Assembly: GCA_002428525.1 (NCBI GenBank)
Contig: DIWU01000020.1
Location: 1-64,000, forward strand
DNA: 64,000 nt
Direction: 5' to 3'
DNA from: a bacterium UBP14_UBA6098
GTDB lineage: Bacteria > UBP14 > UBA6098
The translations under genes and the position numbers were made by a program. The notes below the pieces were generated by a model. The model saw only the letters and a program-made list of their open reading frames with translations, ran no database searches and was not told where the DNA came from. Shown here one piece after another: positions 1 to 8,284 of this stretch. The first letter of the stretch is position 1. The number at the start of each line of letters is the position of its first letter.

Positions 1-165
1 GGCGCAAGACCGTCCCCTACGACCCGCGAATTTACATGGACGCCAAATGAAACCATCGGTAGCGGCGTCTATCTCGTCCGGGCGACATTCAACAACCCCC
101 GGTCGCTGAGCGGAGCCGAAGCGGGCGGTGCGACGGCGGTGAAACGGGTAGTGTATTTGAAATAA
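1..165 (+). CDS. C-terminal fragment of a secreted protein with a type IX-like sorting tail
   Basis: The reading frame enters from outside the window and ends at a TAA. The residues seen (SGVYLVRATF, then AVKRVVYLK at the end) match the last strands of the sorting domain found on two complete proteins in this window. That domain is usually cleaved during export and anchoring by type IX-like systems. Between those strands sits RSLSGAE, encoded by a 20-bp sequence that recurs inside an unrelated gene at the right end of the window, so a repeat seems to have invaded the tail in frame. The cargo domain is outside the window, so function is unknown. Confidence 0.7.
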   Translation, partial: GARPSPTTREFTWTPNETIGSGVYLVRATFNNPRSLSGAEAGGATAVKRVVYLK

Positions 166-176
166 GAATAGAGGCC

Positions 177-468
177 GACCAACGGGAGGCCTTGCGGAGG
201 GCCATGATAATAAAATGATCTTGGCAGAGTATTTTGCCCGGAGCCATGTTGCCGTCGGCCATGCCGACCGACCAACGGGAGGCCTTGCGGAGGGCCATGA
301 TAATAAAATGATCTTGGCAGAGTATTTTGCCCGGAGCCATGTTGCCGTCGGCCATGCCGGCCGACCGACGGGAGGCCTTGCGGAGGGCCATGATAATAAA
401 ATGATCTTGGCAGAGTATTTTGCCCGGAGCCATATTGCCGTCGGCCATGCCGAACCGACCGACGGGAG
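177..468. repeat. 93-bp tandem repeat, three full copies plus a partial fourth
   Basis: Three near-identical units begin at 177, 270 and 363, with a truncated fourth from 457. The period is 93 bp (94 for the last step), a multiple of three, so the array stays open in several frames on both strands and gives artificial 31-residue repeat proteins. No convincing ribosome-binding site precedes any of these frames. There are no variable spacers, so it is not a CRISPR array. The few differences between units (for example GACCAACGGG against GACCGACGGG) suggest recent duplication. Confidence 0.85.
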
Positions 469-489
469 ATATATCTCAAATGAAAAGGG

Positions 490-601
490 CGCACCCCGCG
501 CCCTCGTGTAATGCCTTTTGCCTTTTACCCTTTACCTTTTACCCTATTGATACACCGCTACCCGCGCCCTCGTGTAATGCCCATAACCTGATACCTAAAA
601 C
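490..601. repeat. Two copies of a dispersed GCATTACACGA repeat with pyrimidine-rich tails
   Basis: The core TCGTGTAATGC occurs at 504-514 and 570-580. Each copy is followed by a tail made of short variable phrases: the first of CCTTTTACC type, the second of CCTAAAACCTATAACC type. The same core in the opposite orientation, with the complementary tail types, occurs twice near the right end (61746 and 61925). The rest of the stretch between the first gene and acpS is the 93-bp array; no gene is evident. Confidence 0.6.
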
Positions 602-985
602 CTATAACCTCTCTTCAACAACCACCACCGCGGCGGCGTAATCGGCCGTGTGGGTGATGGACAGATGCACATAGGCGGCGCCTTTGGCTGAAAGTGCCTC
701 CCTGGCCGCACCATAAAGCTCAAACGAGGGCTTGCCCAGATGGTCGTTGACCACCTCGATCTCGCGCCATTCGATCTTTCCGCGAAGGCCTGTGCCGAGG
801 GCCTTCAGAAAGGCCTCCTTGGCCGCGAACCTTGCGGCGAGGTTAATCTCGGGATTTTTCTTTGCGCGGCAGTATTCCGCCTCGCGCTCGGTGAAAACGC
901 GCCGGAGGAGGTCGTCGCCGTATTCCCCGGCGATCCTTTTCACGCGGTGAATATCGACGATATCGATGCCGAGGCCGAGGATCAT
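602..985 (-). CDS. acpS: Holo-[acyl-carrier-protein] synthase
   Basis: AcpS transfers the 4'-phosphopantetheine arm of coenzyme A to a serine of acyl carrier protein, activating it for fatty acid synthesis in the cytoplasm. The 127-residue length is normal. The family motifs are present: GIDIVDI near the N-terminus (Mg-binding Asp8), FAAKEAFLKALGTG with Glu57, and SITHT near the C-terminus. Its start codon overlaps the stop of the upstream dehydrogenase gene by four bases (ATGA), so the two are probably co-translated. Nothing unusual is seen. Confidence 0.95.
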   Translation of the reverse strand: MILGLGIDIVDIHRVKRIAGEYGDDLLRRVFTEREAEYCRAKKNPEINLAARFAAKEAFLKALGTGLRGKIEWREIEVVNDHLGKPSFELYGAAREALSAKGAAYVHLSITHTADYAAAVVVVEERL

Positions 986-1965
986 TTGCCGTAGAGCGTG
1001 CCGTTTTTATGGCGCAATGACAGCTTTTCGAGCATATCGCGCGTCATCGAGTCGAGGTCCCAGTCCGGGCGCCAGCCCCATTCGGCGCGGGCGACCGAGT
1101 CGTCGATGCTGTTCGGCCAAGAGTCGGCGATTGCCTGCCGAAAGTCCGGCTCGTAGGTGCAGGTGAAGTTCGGGATGTATTTGCGGATACTCTCCGTGAT
1201 CCCAACGGGCGTCACGCTGAAGGCCGCGAGGTTGAAATCGCTGTGGTGAATGAGTTTCTCGAAAGGCGCTTCGGCCAGATCGAGCGTGGCCTTGATGCAG
1301 TCTGGCATATACATCATCGGGAGCATCGTGTGCTCGGCGAGGAAGCATTTATAGGAGCCCTCGGAGACGGCTTTGTAGTAAATTTCGACGGCGTAATCGG
1401 TTGTGCCGCCGCCGGGGAGCGTCTCGGAGGAAATGATCCCCGGATAGCGAAGTCCGCGGACATCGATGCCGAAGCGCTTGACATAATAGTCGCAAAGCCT
1501 CTCGCCGCAGACCTTCGTCACGCCATACATCGAGGTCGGGCGGAGGATCGTGTCGTTGGGCGTGTTGTCGCGCGGGGTGTCCGGGCCGAAGGCGGCGATG
1601 GAGGAGGGGATGATTACCCGATTGAGTTTCGCCTCTATCGCGCACTTGAGGATGTTAATCGTGCCGTTCATGTTAACATCCCAGCAGAGTAGCGGGTTTT
1701 TCTCGCCGACTGCGGAAAGGATCGCGGCCATGTGGAAAATTGTGTCGATACGGTGTTTGCGGACAATCGCCTCGATCCCGCTGTATTTGGTGACATCGCA
1801 AAGCTCGTAGGCGGAAATGTTCTCGATCTTGACTTCGCCCTCGGGGCGGATATCCGAGGCGACGATATTTTCCGCGCCGTATTTTTCACCCAGCGCAAAG
1901 CAAAGCTCGGTGCCGATCTGCCCGCAGGCACCGGTGACGAGTATTCTCTCGATTCTCTTCGACAT
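982..1965 (-). CDS. NAD-dependent L-threonine 3-dehydrogenase, SDR/epimerase type
   Basis: A 327-residue extended short-chain dehydrogenase. It has the Rossmann glycine motif TGACGQIG (residues 11-18), a serine pair at 121-122 and the catalytic YxxxK as Tyr147/Lys151. The stretch YPGIISSETLPGGGTTDYA and the following MLPMMYMPDC segment are characteristic of SDR-type threonine dehydrogenases, which oxidise L-threonine to 2-amino-3-ketobutyrate, rather than of sugar epimerases. No 2-amino-3-ketobutyrate ligase (kbl) lies beside it here. It overlaps acpS by four bases. Substrate is assigned by family resemblance only. Confidence 0.85.
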   Translation of the reverse strand: MSKRIERILVTGACGQIGTELCFALGEKYGAENIVASDIRPEGEVKIENISAYELCDVTKYSGIEAIVRKHRIDTIFHMAAILSAVGEKNPLLCWDVNMNGTINILKCAIEAKLNRVIIPSSIAAFGPDTPRDNTPNDTILRPTSMYGVTKVCGERLCDYYVKRFGIDVRGLRYPGIISSETLPGGGTTDYAVEIYYKAVSEGSYKCFLAEHTMLPMMYMPDCIKATLDLAEAPFEKLIHHSDFNLAAFSVTPVGITESIRKYIPNFTCTYEPDFRQAIADSWPNSIDDSVARAEWGWRPDWDLDSMTRDMLEKLSLRHKNGTLYGK

Positions 1966-2058
1966 GACAGGACCTCTGTGGATTTGGTTGAATTTAAAAA
2001 CCCGCTCCGATCGATTTACCGGAGCAGGTCAATATAATCAATTTGCAGGGGGAAATCC

Positions 2059-2628
2059 CTATTTTTTTATCAAGCCGATGGGCAGAACCCATTTGCCAAA
2101 GTTCTCCTGAAGGACCTCGGCCATGGCCAAATATATCGCCGATAAACCGCAGATAATGCCCTCGAAGCCGGCAATCGTTCCGATAAGCTCGCTTCCCGTC
2201 CAATCGCGAATTGCGAGTAGCCAGAAAAGAACAGTCAGGCTGAAGAAGACAAACTGAAGCGCGCGGTTTTTGCCCCATGTCCCGAACCACATCGCGAAGG
2301 TGAAAAGCCCCCACATAAAGAAATACCAGCCAACGAACCCGGTTGGAGCGCTGTTGACTCCGATGCCCATGTTCGGCATAACGATCAGCGCGACGAGCGT
2401 CAGCCAGAAAAGGCCGTAGCTACAGAATGCCGTCTCGCCGAAGGTGTTGCCCTTCTTGTATTCCATAATGCCCGCGATGATCTGCGCCAAGCCGCCGTAG
2501 AAGATGCCCATGGCCAATATCATAGAGCCGAGCGGGAAAAAACCCGCGTTGTGGATGTTTAGAAGCACGGTTGTCATGCCGAAGCCCATAAGCCCAAGCG
2601 GCGCGGGGTTGGCGAGTTTATTCTCCAT
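2059..2628 (-). CDS. GPR1/FUN34/YaaH family acetate (succinate) permease
   Basis: A 189-residue polytopic membrane protein with the family signature NPAPLGL right after the N-terminus and about six hydrophobic segments. Characterised members (SatP/YaaH) carry acetate or succinate with protons. The start chosen is the ATG of MENKLANP, because AAGGAGGAAAA precedes it; an upstream in-frame start would add 33 unlikely residues. The frame lies alone, upstream of the threonine dehydrogenase on the same strand with a gap of about 90 bp. The assignment to the family is firm; the exact substrate is not. Confidence 0.88.
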   Translation of the reverse strand: MENKLANPAPLGLMGFGMTTVLLNIHNAGFFPLGSMILAMGIFYGGLAQIIAGIMEYKKGNTFGETAFCSYGLFWLTLVALIVMPNMGIGVNSAPTGFVGWYFFMWGLFTFAMWFGTWGKNRALQFVFFSLTVLFWLLAIRDWTGSELIGTIAGFEGIICGLSAIYLAMAEVLQENFGKWVLPIGLIKK

Positions 2629-2756
2629 TTTTCCTCCTTCGGGGTATGCTATATTCTTCACGATCGTATTACAGCGCAATATATTCCGGCTCGAATTCAC
2701 CCGCAATAAAAATCTCTTCTTTAACAAAAATAAATCGCGCCTTCGGGATTGGGCGC

Positions 2757-2784
2757 TTGACTAATAGGCAAATTATGGTATTTT
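2757..2784 (+). promoter_or_regulatory. Sigma70-type promoter for the C10 peptidase gene
   Basis: TTGACT (2757-2762), a 16-bp spacer and TATTTT (2779-2784). Transcription should begin near 2791, leaving a short leader with a GAGGAGA ribosome-binding site before the ATG at 2816. Confidence 0.6.
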
Positions 2785-2815
2785 CTTAGCTAAAAATGAG
2801 AATCGAGGAGAAACT

Positions 2816-5542
2816 ATGAACAGGTTATCGGTTTTTGTCGCGATGTTTTTATTCCTTTCGCTTGCCTGCTTTGCGGAGACGGCTTCGCAAGATGAGGTTT
2901 TGCAGGTCGCGCAAACCCATACCGAGCTTTTCGGGAATGGCGTTGTTTCTCGAATCCATGCGATTCAAAGCGCCTCAGGCGCGATCGGCTTCGTTGCGGA
3001 GCTCGAGCCGCGCGGGTATATCTTGATTCCGGCCGATAAGAACCTTCGGCCGGTGATCGCCTATTCCTTCGAGTCGGATTTCGATTTGGCCGAATCGCGC
3101 GAGAATTTTCCCCTTGCGATTATGAAGCTCGATATCGAGAACCGTATTGCCGGAATCTCGCGCACTCCCTCAAGTATCCTCAGAGAGAACCGCGAGCTTT
3201 GGCTGAAATATACCGAAAAATCGCCCTCTTTTTTCGCAGAGCACGCCCTTTCGGCGATCTGGGGGCCATACACCGACACGCGCTGGAATCAAGATCACCC
3301 ATACAACATGTTCTGCCCGATTGACCCCGAAACAGAGGTGCGTTGTCCGATCGGCTGTGTCGTCACTGCGATGGGGCAGATTATGAACTACTGGGAATGG
3401 CCGCCGAGTGTATCCTTCGACTCGACCGACAGCTACATCTCCACCGCTACGACACCGACAATTTTCATCGACGCGCCGTCCGCGAATATCGACACCATCG
3501 ATTTCAACGCGGTCGGAGTTCACCCCGACGACACGACTATGGCGCGCATGCTCTTCGCCTGCGGTGTCTCGATTAATATGCAATACAAAGACGGCGGCTC
3601 TTCGGCCATGTCGCACGATGTCGCGACGGCGTTGGTCGGCAAGTTCGGCTACCTCTCCGCTGACGGCATTATGACCTCCTCGCCGTCGTTCTATACAGAT
3701 TTGCTACTCGACATCATGAATTACCGCACGCCCTATATGAGCATGCACAGCCCCGAGGTCGGCCACGGCGTTGTCGTAGATGGCTATCGCGAATCGGGGG
3801 AGTTCCATGTCAACTTCGGATGGGGCGGCACCGCCGACGCATGGTATTTCCTGCCCGACAGCCTTCCCCACGACCTGACCATAGTCGATTACGGTATTGT
3901 GAATATCACGCCGCCGGTCATCACGCACCGGCCGGTGGAGAATCTCACCGCCGACGCGGTCACGGGCGGCCATGTCATGCTCCGCTGGAGCGCGCCGACG
4001 CTGATTACCGAGTCGGTTCATTACTTTAATGTCTATCGCCGCGAAATCGAGGTCGAGGACTATACCTTCATCGGCACATCCCACAGCCTCTCCTATATGG
4101 ACAGATATCCGCGCGAGCTCACGAATTTCTCATATGCGGTGGGCGCTGTTTATGCCCACGGTGTCGAAAGCCGCCTTCAGCAGGCTCAGGTTTTCAGCGA
4201 GATTCACGACGGCTGGAACAGGGTTATTGCCCTTCCCGGAAATCAGACTCCCATGTCTGTTGCGCCCGACGGATTGGGCGGGTTCGTGGCTGTCGGTTTA
4301 CTCGATAACGGCTCCGACGCTACTTCGGATTTATGTCTATTGAATATGAGCGTTTCAGGTTCTGTGCTGTGGGCTACAAACTATGGTGGTTCGGCGTTCG
4401 ATTGCGGTTATGCTATCCTGAAAACCGATGATGACTGCTATCTGGCCGTCGGAACCACCGAGTCTTTCGGAGCCGGCGGGAGGGATGTTTGGCTTCTCAA
4501 GCTGGATTCGGTCGGAGACACGCTTTGGACTCGAACGATCGGCACCGCGGATGACGAGGGCGCGAAGGACCTAACGTCCCTGCCTTCCGGTGGCTTCGCG
4601 ATCCTCGGAAATCTCGGTGAATCGATGTCGATTTGGGGCGTCGATGCAAGCGGGACGGCGCTTTGGCAAAAAACATACGCAGGTTTTGTCGGAAACTCAA
4701 TCTTCGAAAACGGCGGTTCGCTTTATATCGGCGGCTATTATACGCTCGGGCCGCTCGGCAACCGCGACGCTATGCTTATGAAAACCGATCTCTCCGGCGA
4801 TTCGGTTTGGACTCGGGCCTACGGCGGAGCCAATATCGACGAAGTGAATCAAGCTGTTCCCTCCGGTGACGGTGGAATACTGTTAGCCGGGATTTCACGC
4901 TCCTTCGGGATGCCGATTTTCAACAGTATCTATATCGTCAAAACCACCGCCGACGGCGACACGGTTTTCACCCGCAATTTCGGCGGTATGAAAGACTTTT
5001 CCGCCTATAGCGCGACGCAGATCGAGGGCGGTTACGTCACCGCCGGAGCCATCGTGAATAGCGGAAACCGCGATGTCTATCTCCTGTATCTCGACGAATT
5101 CGGCGACACTGTCAAATCTCACACCTATGCCACCGCGGGAACCGACCAAGGATACAGCATTCTCTCGCTTGCGGATTCCTCGCTCGCACTCGCCGGAAGA
5201 ACCTACTCCGAGGGCTCGAACGATTTCTGGCTCATGAAGATCGGCGGTCCCGTTTCACCGGTATTGGAGACTGTAAGCCCTCTGCCGAATAAAATCGATG
5301 TCGCTGTTCATCCTAATCCTTTCAATTCTTCGGTTAGAATATCCTTCGATAAAATACCCTCCGAAGCGCAAATTTACGACATCTCCGGAAGAATTGTCGC
5401 AAGGTGGTCCGAGGGCGAACTCGACAATTTCGGCGAAATACTATGGGAGCCGGCAAGTTCGCTTGTATCCGGTGTCTATTTCATTCAAGTTAAAACAAAA
5501 TCCGGAAATTCAGCCGCGGCCAAGATTATCTATTTGAAATAA
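2816..5542 (+). CDS. Secreted C10-family (streptopain-like) cysteine peptidase with sorting tail
   Basis: A 908-residue exported protein. Residues 1-20 form a signal peptide, followed by a propeptide-like region to about 145. The peptidase domain has the catalytic cysteine in GCVVTAMGQIMNYW (Cys181), the histidine in GHGVVVDGY (His317), and the FGWGG loop just after. A fibronectin-III-like domain follows (about 366-462). Then come about 350 residues of beta-propeller-like repeats rich in LWTR and GG motifs. The end is a type IX-like tail (HPNPFNSS from residue 831, ISGRIV, final LK). Streptopain relatives are made as zymogens and degrade extracellular proteins; here a role in extracellular protein breakdown at the cell surface is inferred. 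It is monocistronic, with its own promoter and the palindrome cluster downstream. Confidence 0.85.
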   Translation: MNRLSVFVAMFLFLSLACFAETASQDEVLQVAQTHTELFGNGVVSRIHAIQSASGAIGFVAELEPRGYILIPADKNLRPVIAYSFESDFDLAESRENFPLAIMKLDIENRIAGISRTPSSILRENRELWLKYTEKSPSFFAEHALSAIWGPYTDTRWNQDHPYNMFCPIDPETEVRCPIGCVVTAMGQIMNYWEWPPSVSFDSTDSYISTATTPTIFIDAPSANIDTIDFNAVGVHPDDTTMARMLFACGVSINMQYKDGGSSAMSHDVATALVGKFGYLSADGIMTSSPSFYTDLLLDIMNYRTPYMSMHSPEVGHGVVVDGYRESGEFHVNFGWGGTADAWYFLPDSLPHDLTIVDYGIVNITPPVITHRPVENLTADAVTGGHVMLRWSAPTLITESVHYFNVYRREIEVEDYTFIGTSHSLSYMDRYPRELTNFSYAVGAVYAHGVESRLQQAQVFSEIHDGWNRVIALPGNQTPMSVAPDGLGGFVAVGLLDNGSDATSDLCLLNMSVSGSVLWATNYGGSAFDCGYAILKTDDDCYLAVGTTESFGAGGRDVWLLKLDSVGDTLWTRTIGTADDEGAKDLTSLPSGGFAILGNLGESMSIWGVDASGTALWQKTYAGFVGNSIFENGGSLYIGGYYTLGPLGNRDAMLMKTDLSGDSVWTRAYGGANIDEVNQAVPSGDGGILLAGISRSFGMPIFNSIYIVKTTADGDTVFTRNFGGMKDFSAYSATQIEGGYVTAGAIVNSGNRDVYLLYLDEFGDTVKSHTYATAGTDQGYSILSLADSSLALAGRTYSEGSNDFWLMKIGGPVSPVLETVSPLPNKIDVAVHPNPFNSSVRISFDKIPSEAQIYDISGRIVARWSEGELDNFGEILWEPASSLVSGVYFIQVKTKSGNSAAAKIIYLK

Positions 5543-5554
5543 ATAACCCGCCAA

Positions 5555-5694
5555 CGCGGGCGTCGGGATTTTCGCCATCTCGGAGAGCGAGCTTTCCGAG
5601 ATGGCGAAAATCAACGACCGGCCGGGCGGGGATTGTCATGTAGCGCGATTCACTTCCGGCCGGTCGTTCCGCGCATGCGCGGCCGACGCCCGCG
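5555..5694. repeat. Nested palindrome forming a closed three-armed cloverleaf
   Basis: Four inverted repeats abut with no unpaired base at the junction. The outer stem is 5555-5566 with 5683-5694 (12 bp, perfect). Arm 1 is 5567-5584 with 5595-5612 (18 bp, perfect). Arm 2 is 5613-5624 with 5657-5668 (12 bp, perfect). Arm 3 is the self-complementary 5669-5682. The element fills the gap between two convergent genes. No T-run follows any stem, so it is not a plain intrinsic terminator, though it could still stop transcription from either side. Alternatives are a mobile palindromic element or a structured RNA. Confidence 0.8.
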
Positions 5695-5706
5695 GGGGAG
5701 TTTGAG

Positions 5707-7062
5707 CTACAGGATATATTTCGCGAGATCGTCGTCTTCGGCGATATCTTTAAGTGCGGTTCGCACGGATGCGAGAGTGATCTTGACCTTAGGGCCTTGG
5801 TATTCTCGGCCGAGGAACATAATCTCTTCGAGCAGGGTTGTCATTACAGTATGAAGCCTTCGAGCGCCGATATTCTCGGTTCGCGAGTTGACATCGTCCG
5901 CGATTCGGGCGATCTCTTTGATCGCACCGTCGGTGAAATCAAGCTCGACTCCGTCGGAGCGCATAAGGGCTTGGTATTGTTTGATCAGGGAGTTTTCGGG
6001 CTCGACGAGAATTCGGGTGAAATCCTCGCCGGTGAGGGAATCGAGTTCGACGCGGATTGGAAGCCTGCCCTGCATCTCCGGTATAAGGTCGCTCGGGCTC
6101 GATTCGTGGAAGGCCCCCGCGGCGATGAAGAGAATATGGTCGGTTCGCACCATTCCGTATTTGGTTTGGACATTACAGCCCTCGATGATCGGCAGAAGAT
6201 CGCGTTGCACTCCCTCGCGGGAGACATCGGGGCCGGAGCCCGAGCTTCTGATAGCGATTTTGTCTATCTCATCGATAAATACGATGCCCATTTCCTCGAC
6301 ATGAGAGATCGCGGTATCGACGACCTTGTCGTGATCGACGAGATTGTCTATCTCTTTATCGAGCAATAAATTACGGGCTTCCTCGACAGTCACTTTTTTA
6401 ACCTTGGTCTTTTTGGGCATCATTCCGTCGAACATCTCGGAAAAATTAACTCCCATCTCTTCGAGACCCATCGGTGAGAAGATTTCGATTGTCGGAATCG
6501 ATGTTTCAGGCACCTCTATCTCGACGATCCTTTCATCGAGGAGGCCGTTTTTAAGCTGTTTTTCGAGTTTCTCGCGAATTCGTTGAGTTCGTTCGAGTTC
6601 ATCTTCGGTGGAGGAGGAGTTTCGCTTGGGGCGTTTCGGGGTGATTATGTCAAGTAATTTTGCCTCGACGATTTCCCTTGCGCGGTCGATGACCTCGTCC
6701 TCGAAACGCACGCGAATCTGCGATATTGCGATATCGACCAGCTCGCGAATCATCGATTCGACATCGCGGCCGACATAACCGACCTCGGTGAACTTGCTCG
6801 CCTCGACCTTGATGAAGGGCGCGTTCGCTAAAGCGGCGAGCCTTCGCGAGATCTCGGTCTTTCCGACACCGGTTGGGCCGATCATAAGGATATTCGCCGG
6901 CATTATCTCGTCGCGGAGCGGCCCCTCGACCATCTGTCTGCGCCAGCGGTTGCGGAGAGCGATAGCTACGCTTTTCTTTGCGGCCTTTTGGCCGATGATA
7001 TACCTATCCAATTCAGCGACAATCTCTTTTGGCTCGAGAAGGCCTTTGTAATAATTATTCAT
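5707..7062 (-). CDS. hslU: ATP-dependent protease ATPase subunit HslU (ClpY)
   Basis: AAA+ unfoldase that feeds proteins into the HslV peptidase chamber. Length is 451 residues, normal for HslU. It shows the N-terminal LDRYIIGQKAAKKSVAIALR, Walker A GPTGVGKT (62-69), GRDVESMIREL, an inserted I-domain in the middle, and Walker B with VFIDEIDKIA. The sensor region (NIGARRLHTVMT) and the C-terminal tail (DDDLAKYIL), which in studied HslU inserts between HslV subunits, are intact. It is the last gene of a tight three-gene operon behind two HslV-type genes, 15 bases after hslV. Confidence 0.97.
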   Translation of the reverse strand: MNNYYKGLLEPKEIVAELDRYIIGQKAAKKSVAIALRNRWRRQMVEGPLRDEIMPANILMIGPTGVGKTEISRRLAALANAPFIKVEASKFTEVGYVGRDVESMIRELVDIAISQIRVRFEDEVIDRAREIVEAKLLDIITPKRPKRNSSSTEDELERTQRIREKLEKQLKNGLLDERIVEIEVPETSIPTIEIFSPMGLEEMGVNFSEMFDGMMPKKTKVKKVTVEEARNLLLDKEIDNLVDHDKVVDTAISHVEEMGIVFIDEIDKIAIRSSGSGPDVSREGVQRDLLPIIEGCNVQTKYGMVRTDHILFIAAGAFHESSPSDLIPEMQGRLPIRVELDSLTGEDFTRILVEPENSLIKQYQALMRSDGVELDFTDGAIKEIARIADDVNSRTENIGARRLHTVMTTLLEEIMFLGREYQGPKVKITLASVRTALKDIAEDDDLAKYIL

Positions 7063-7077
7063 AAATATTATTCAGCA

Positions 7078-7626
7078 TTATATTGTTAATACAGTAATTT
7101 TATCATTAGTGAATATACAGATATTCGAGGCTATCTCGAGACTGCGCTTCACAACATCGGCGGGATTCTTCGGCGGAGTCGGGCCGGAAAGTATAGCGCG
7201 CGCGGCGGCGAGCGCAAACCCTCCACCCGAGCCGATAGCGCAAATCCCGTCATCCGGCTCGATAACATCGCCGTTGCCCGAAAGGACATAGTTGCCGGAT
7301 TTCGAGACGACGACGAGCATAGCCTCGAGGCGGCGCAGATATCGGTCCATCCGCCAATCCTTGGCAAGCTCGACCACCGAGCGCGGCACATTGCCGGAAT
7401 ACTCGGACAGCTTTTCCTCGAAGCGGTCGAGAAGCGTAAGCCCGTCGGCGGCCGCACCGGCGAACCCGACGAGGACATCGTAATTGTCGAACTTTCGAAC
7501 CTTTTTTGCGCCGGATTTAAATATCTCGTCACCGAGCGTCACTTGGCCGTCCCCGCCGATTGCGGCCCTGTCGCCGATACACAATCCCAAGATTGTTGTT
7601 CCATGAAAAGACTTGTAATTTTTCAC
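7078..7626 (-). CDS. hslV: ATP-dependent protease peptidase subunit HslV (ClpQ)
   Basis: N-terminal-nucleophile peptidase of 182 residues including a nine-residue leader. The mature enzyme should begin at Thr10 after HG, giving TTILG. Counting from that threonine, Asp17 (in GGDGQV) and Lys33 (in AKKVRK), the usual catalytic partners, are present, as is GSGGGFALAAARAIL. The start is GTG, preceded by AGGA in the seven-base gap after the upstream paralogue. It forms the chamber that degrades substrates unfolded by HslU, encoded immediately downstream. This copy looks fully functional. Confidence 0.96.
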   Translation of the reverse strand: MKNYKSFHGTTILGLCIGDRAAIGGDGQVTLGDEIFKSGAKKVRKFDNYDVLVGFAGAAADGLTLLDRFEEKLSEYSGNVPRSVVELAKDWRMDRYLRRLEAMLVVVSKSGNYVLSGNGDVIEPDDGICAIGSGGGFALAAARAILSGPTPPKNPADVVKRSLEIASNICIFTNDKITVLTI

Positions 7627-7633
7627 AGTGATC

Positions 7634-8173
7634 CTATTTTTCGAGTTGCAATATCTTTGCCCCGGAATTTACAAGCACACACACGCCCGAGGCGACCTCA
7701 AAGGCCTTCTTGACCATATCCTGCGCGCTTTCTTGGACAACGGGCTGTGCGAGGATCGCGCGTATCGCCGCCAAAGCATATTGCTCGCCCGGGCCGACAG
7801 CGACCATATCCGCCTTTGGCGATTGGGCGGTCCCCGGCGCGATAACAATGGATCGCTCTCCATCGAGAACAACCACAAATGCGTCAACCGCCTTTGCGCT
7901 TTCGATTTTCCAAAACGCGGCGGTCTCTTCCGCGGCGGAGGTTATCGAATCTCCGCGCTCGATCGCCGATTTCAGATGCTCAAACCCGTCGATACAGCGC
8001 TTTGGGCCGGTATATCCGATAAGACAGCCATGAAAATTCTCAACAACGCCTATCTCGTCCTCGGCGGATTTTTTTTCGTCGAAGTCCGTGCCGAGCGCGG
8101 CGCATCCATCCTTGCAGATGCCTATGAGTGTAGTGCCGGCTTTTTTCCCCTCTTTATTTTTCGACCAAAGCAT
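7634..8173 (-). CDS. Divergent second HslV-like subunit
   Basis: A 179-residue paralogue of the neighbouring hslV. It keeps the Gly-Thr-Thr processing site (AGTTLIG, Thr14), the aspartate that aligns with Asp17, and a closing helix GEQYALAAIRAIL that matches HslV's GGFALAAARAIL. The GDGQV motif is gone, about five residues are missing in that segment, and my hand alignment puts an isoleucine where catalytic Lys33 should be. The start is the ATG five bases after AGGAGG. It is the first gene of the operon with hslV and hslU. It may be a regulatory or inactive subunit mixing into the HslV rings, or a separate peptidase with altered chemistry; no function can be assigned from sequence. Confidence 0.8.
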   Translation of the reverse strand: MLWSKNKEGKKAGTTLIGICKDGCAALGTDFDEKKSAEDEIGVVENFHGCLIGYTGPKRCIDGFEHLKSAIERGDSITSAAEETAAFWKIESAKAVDAFVVVLDGERSIVIAPGTAQSPKADMVAVGPGEQYALAAIRAILAQPVVQESAQDMVKKAFEVASGVCVLVNSGAKILQLEK

Positions 8174-8250
8174 AAACACCTCCTATAGAAGCTTTATAAT
8201 CGTATTTTACAAGCAGATTTCAAGCCTAATTTTTCGTAAGATATTTATTA

Positions 8251-8278
8251 TTGACTTATAGTAGATAAAATGTATAAT
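8251..8278 (+). promoter_or_regulatory. Promoter of recG, placed for leaderless transcription
   Basis: TTGACT (8251-8256), 16-bp spacer, TATAAT (8273-8278). The ATG at 8285 lies seven bases past the -10 box, where transcription should begin, and no ribosome-binding site precedes it. A possible upstream ATG at 8270 falls inside the promoter and is unlikely to be used. The same gap must also hold the promoter of the divergent hslV-like operon. Confidence 0.65.
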
Positions 8279-8284
8279 AAATAC

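Noticed and set aside
177..468. CRISPR-like array
   Set aside because: Units are contiguous with no variable spacers and are far longer than CRISPR repeats.
69..511. Open frames of 98-141 residues on both strands across the 93-bp array
   Set aside because: They arise because the repeat length is divisible by three. No ribosome-binding site or known family supports translation, and the protein repeats simply mirror the DNA repeats.
982..1965. UDP-glucose 4-epimerase
   Set aside because: The fold is shared, but the SSETLPGGGTTDYA segment and overall length fit the SDR-type threonine dehydrogenases better.
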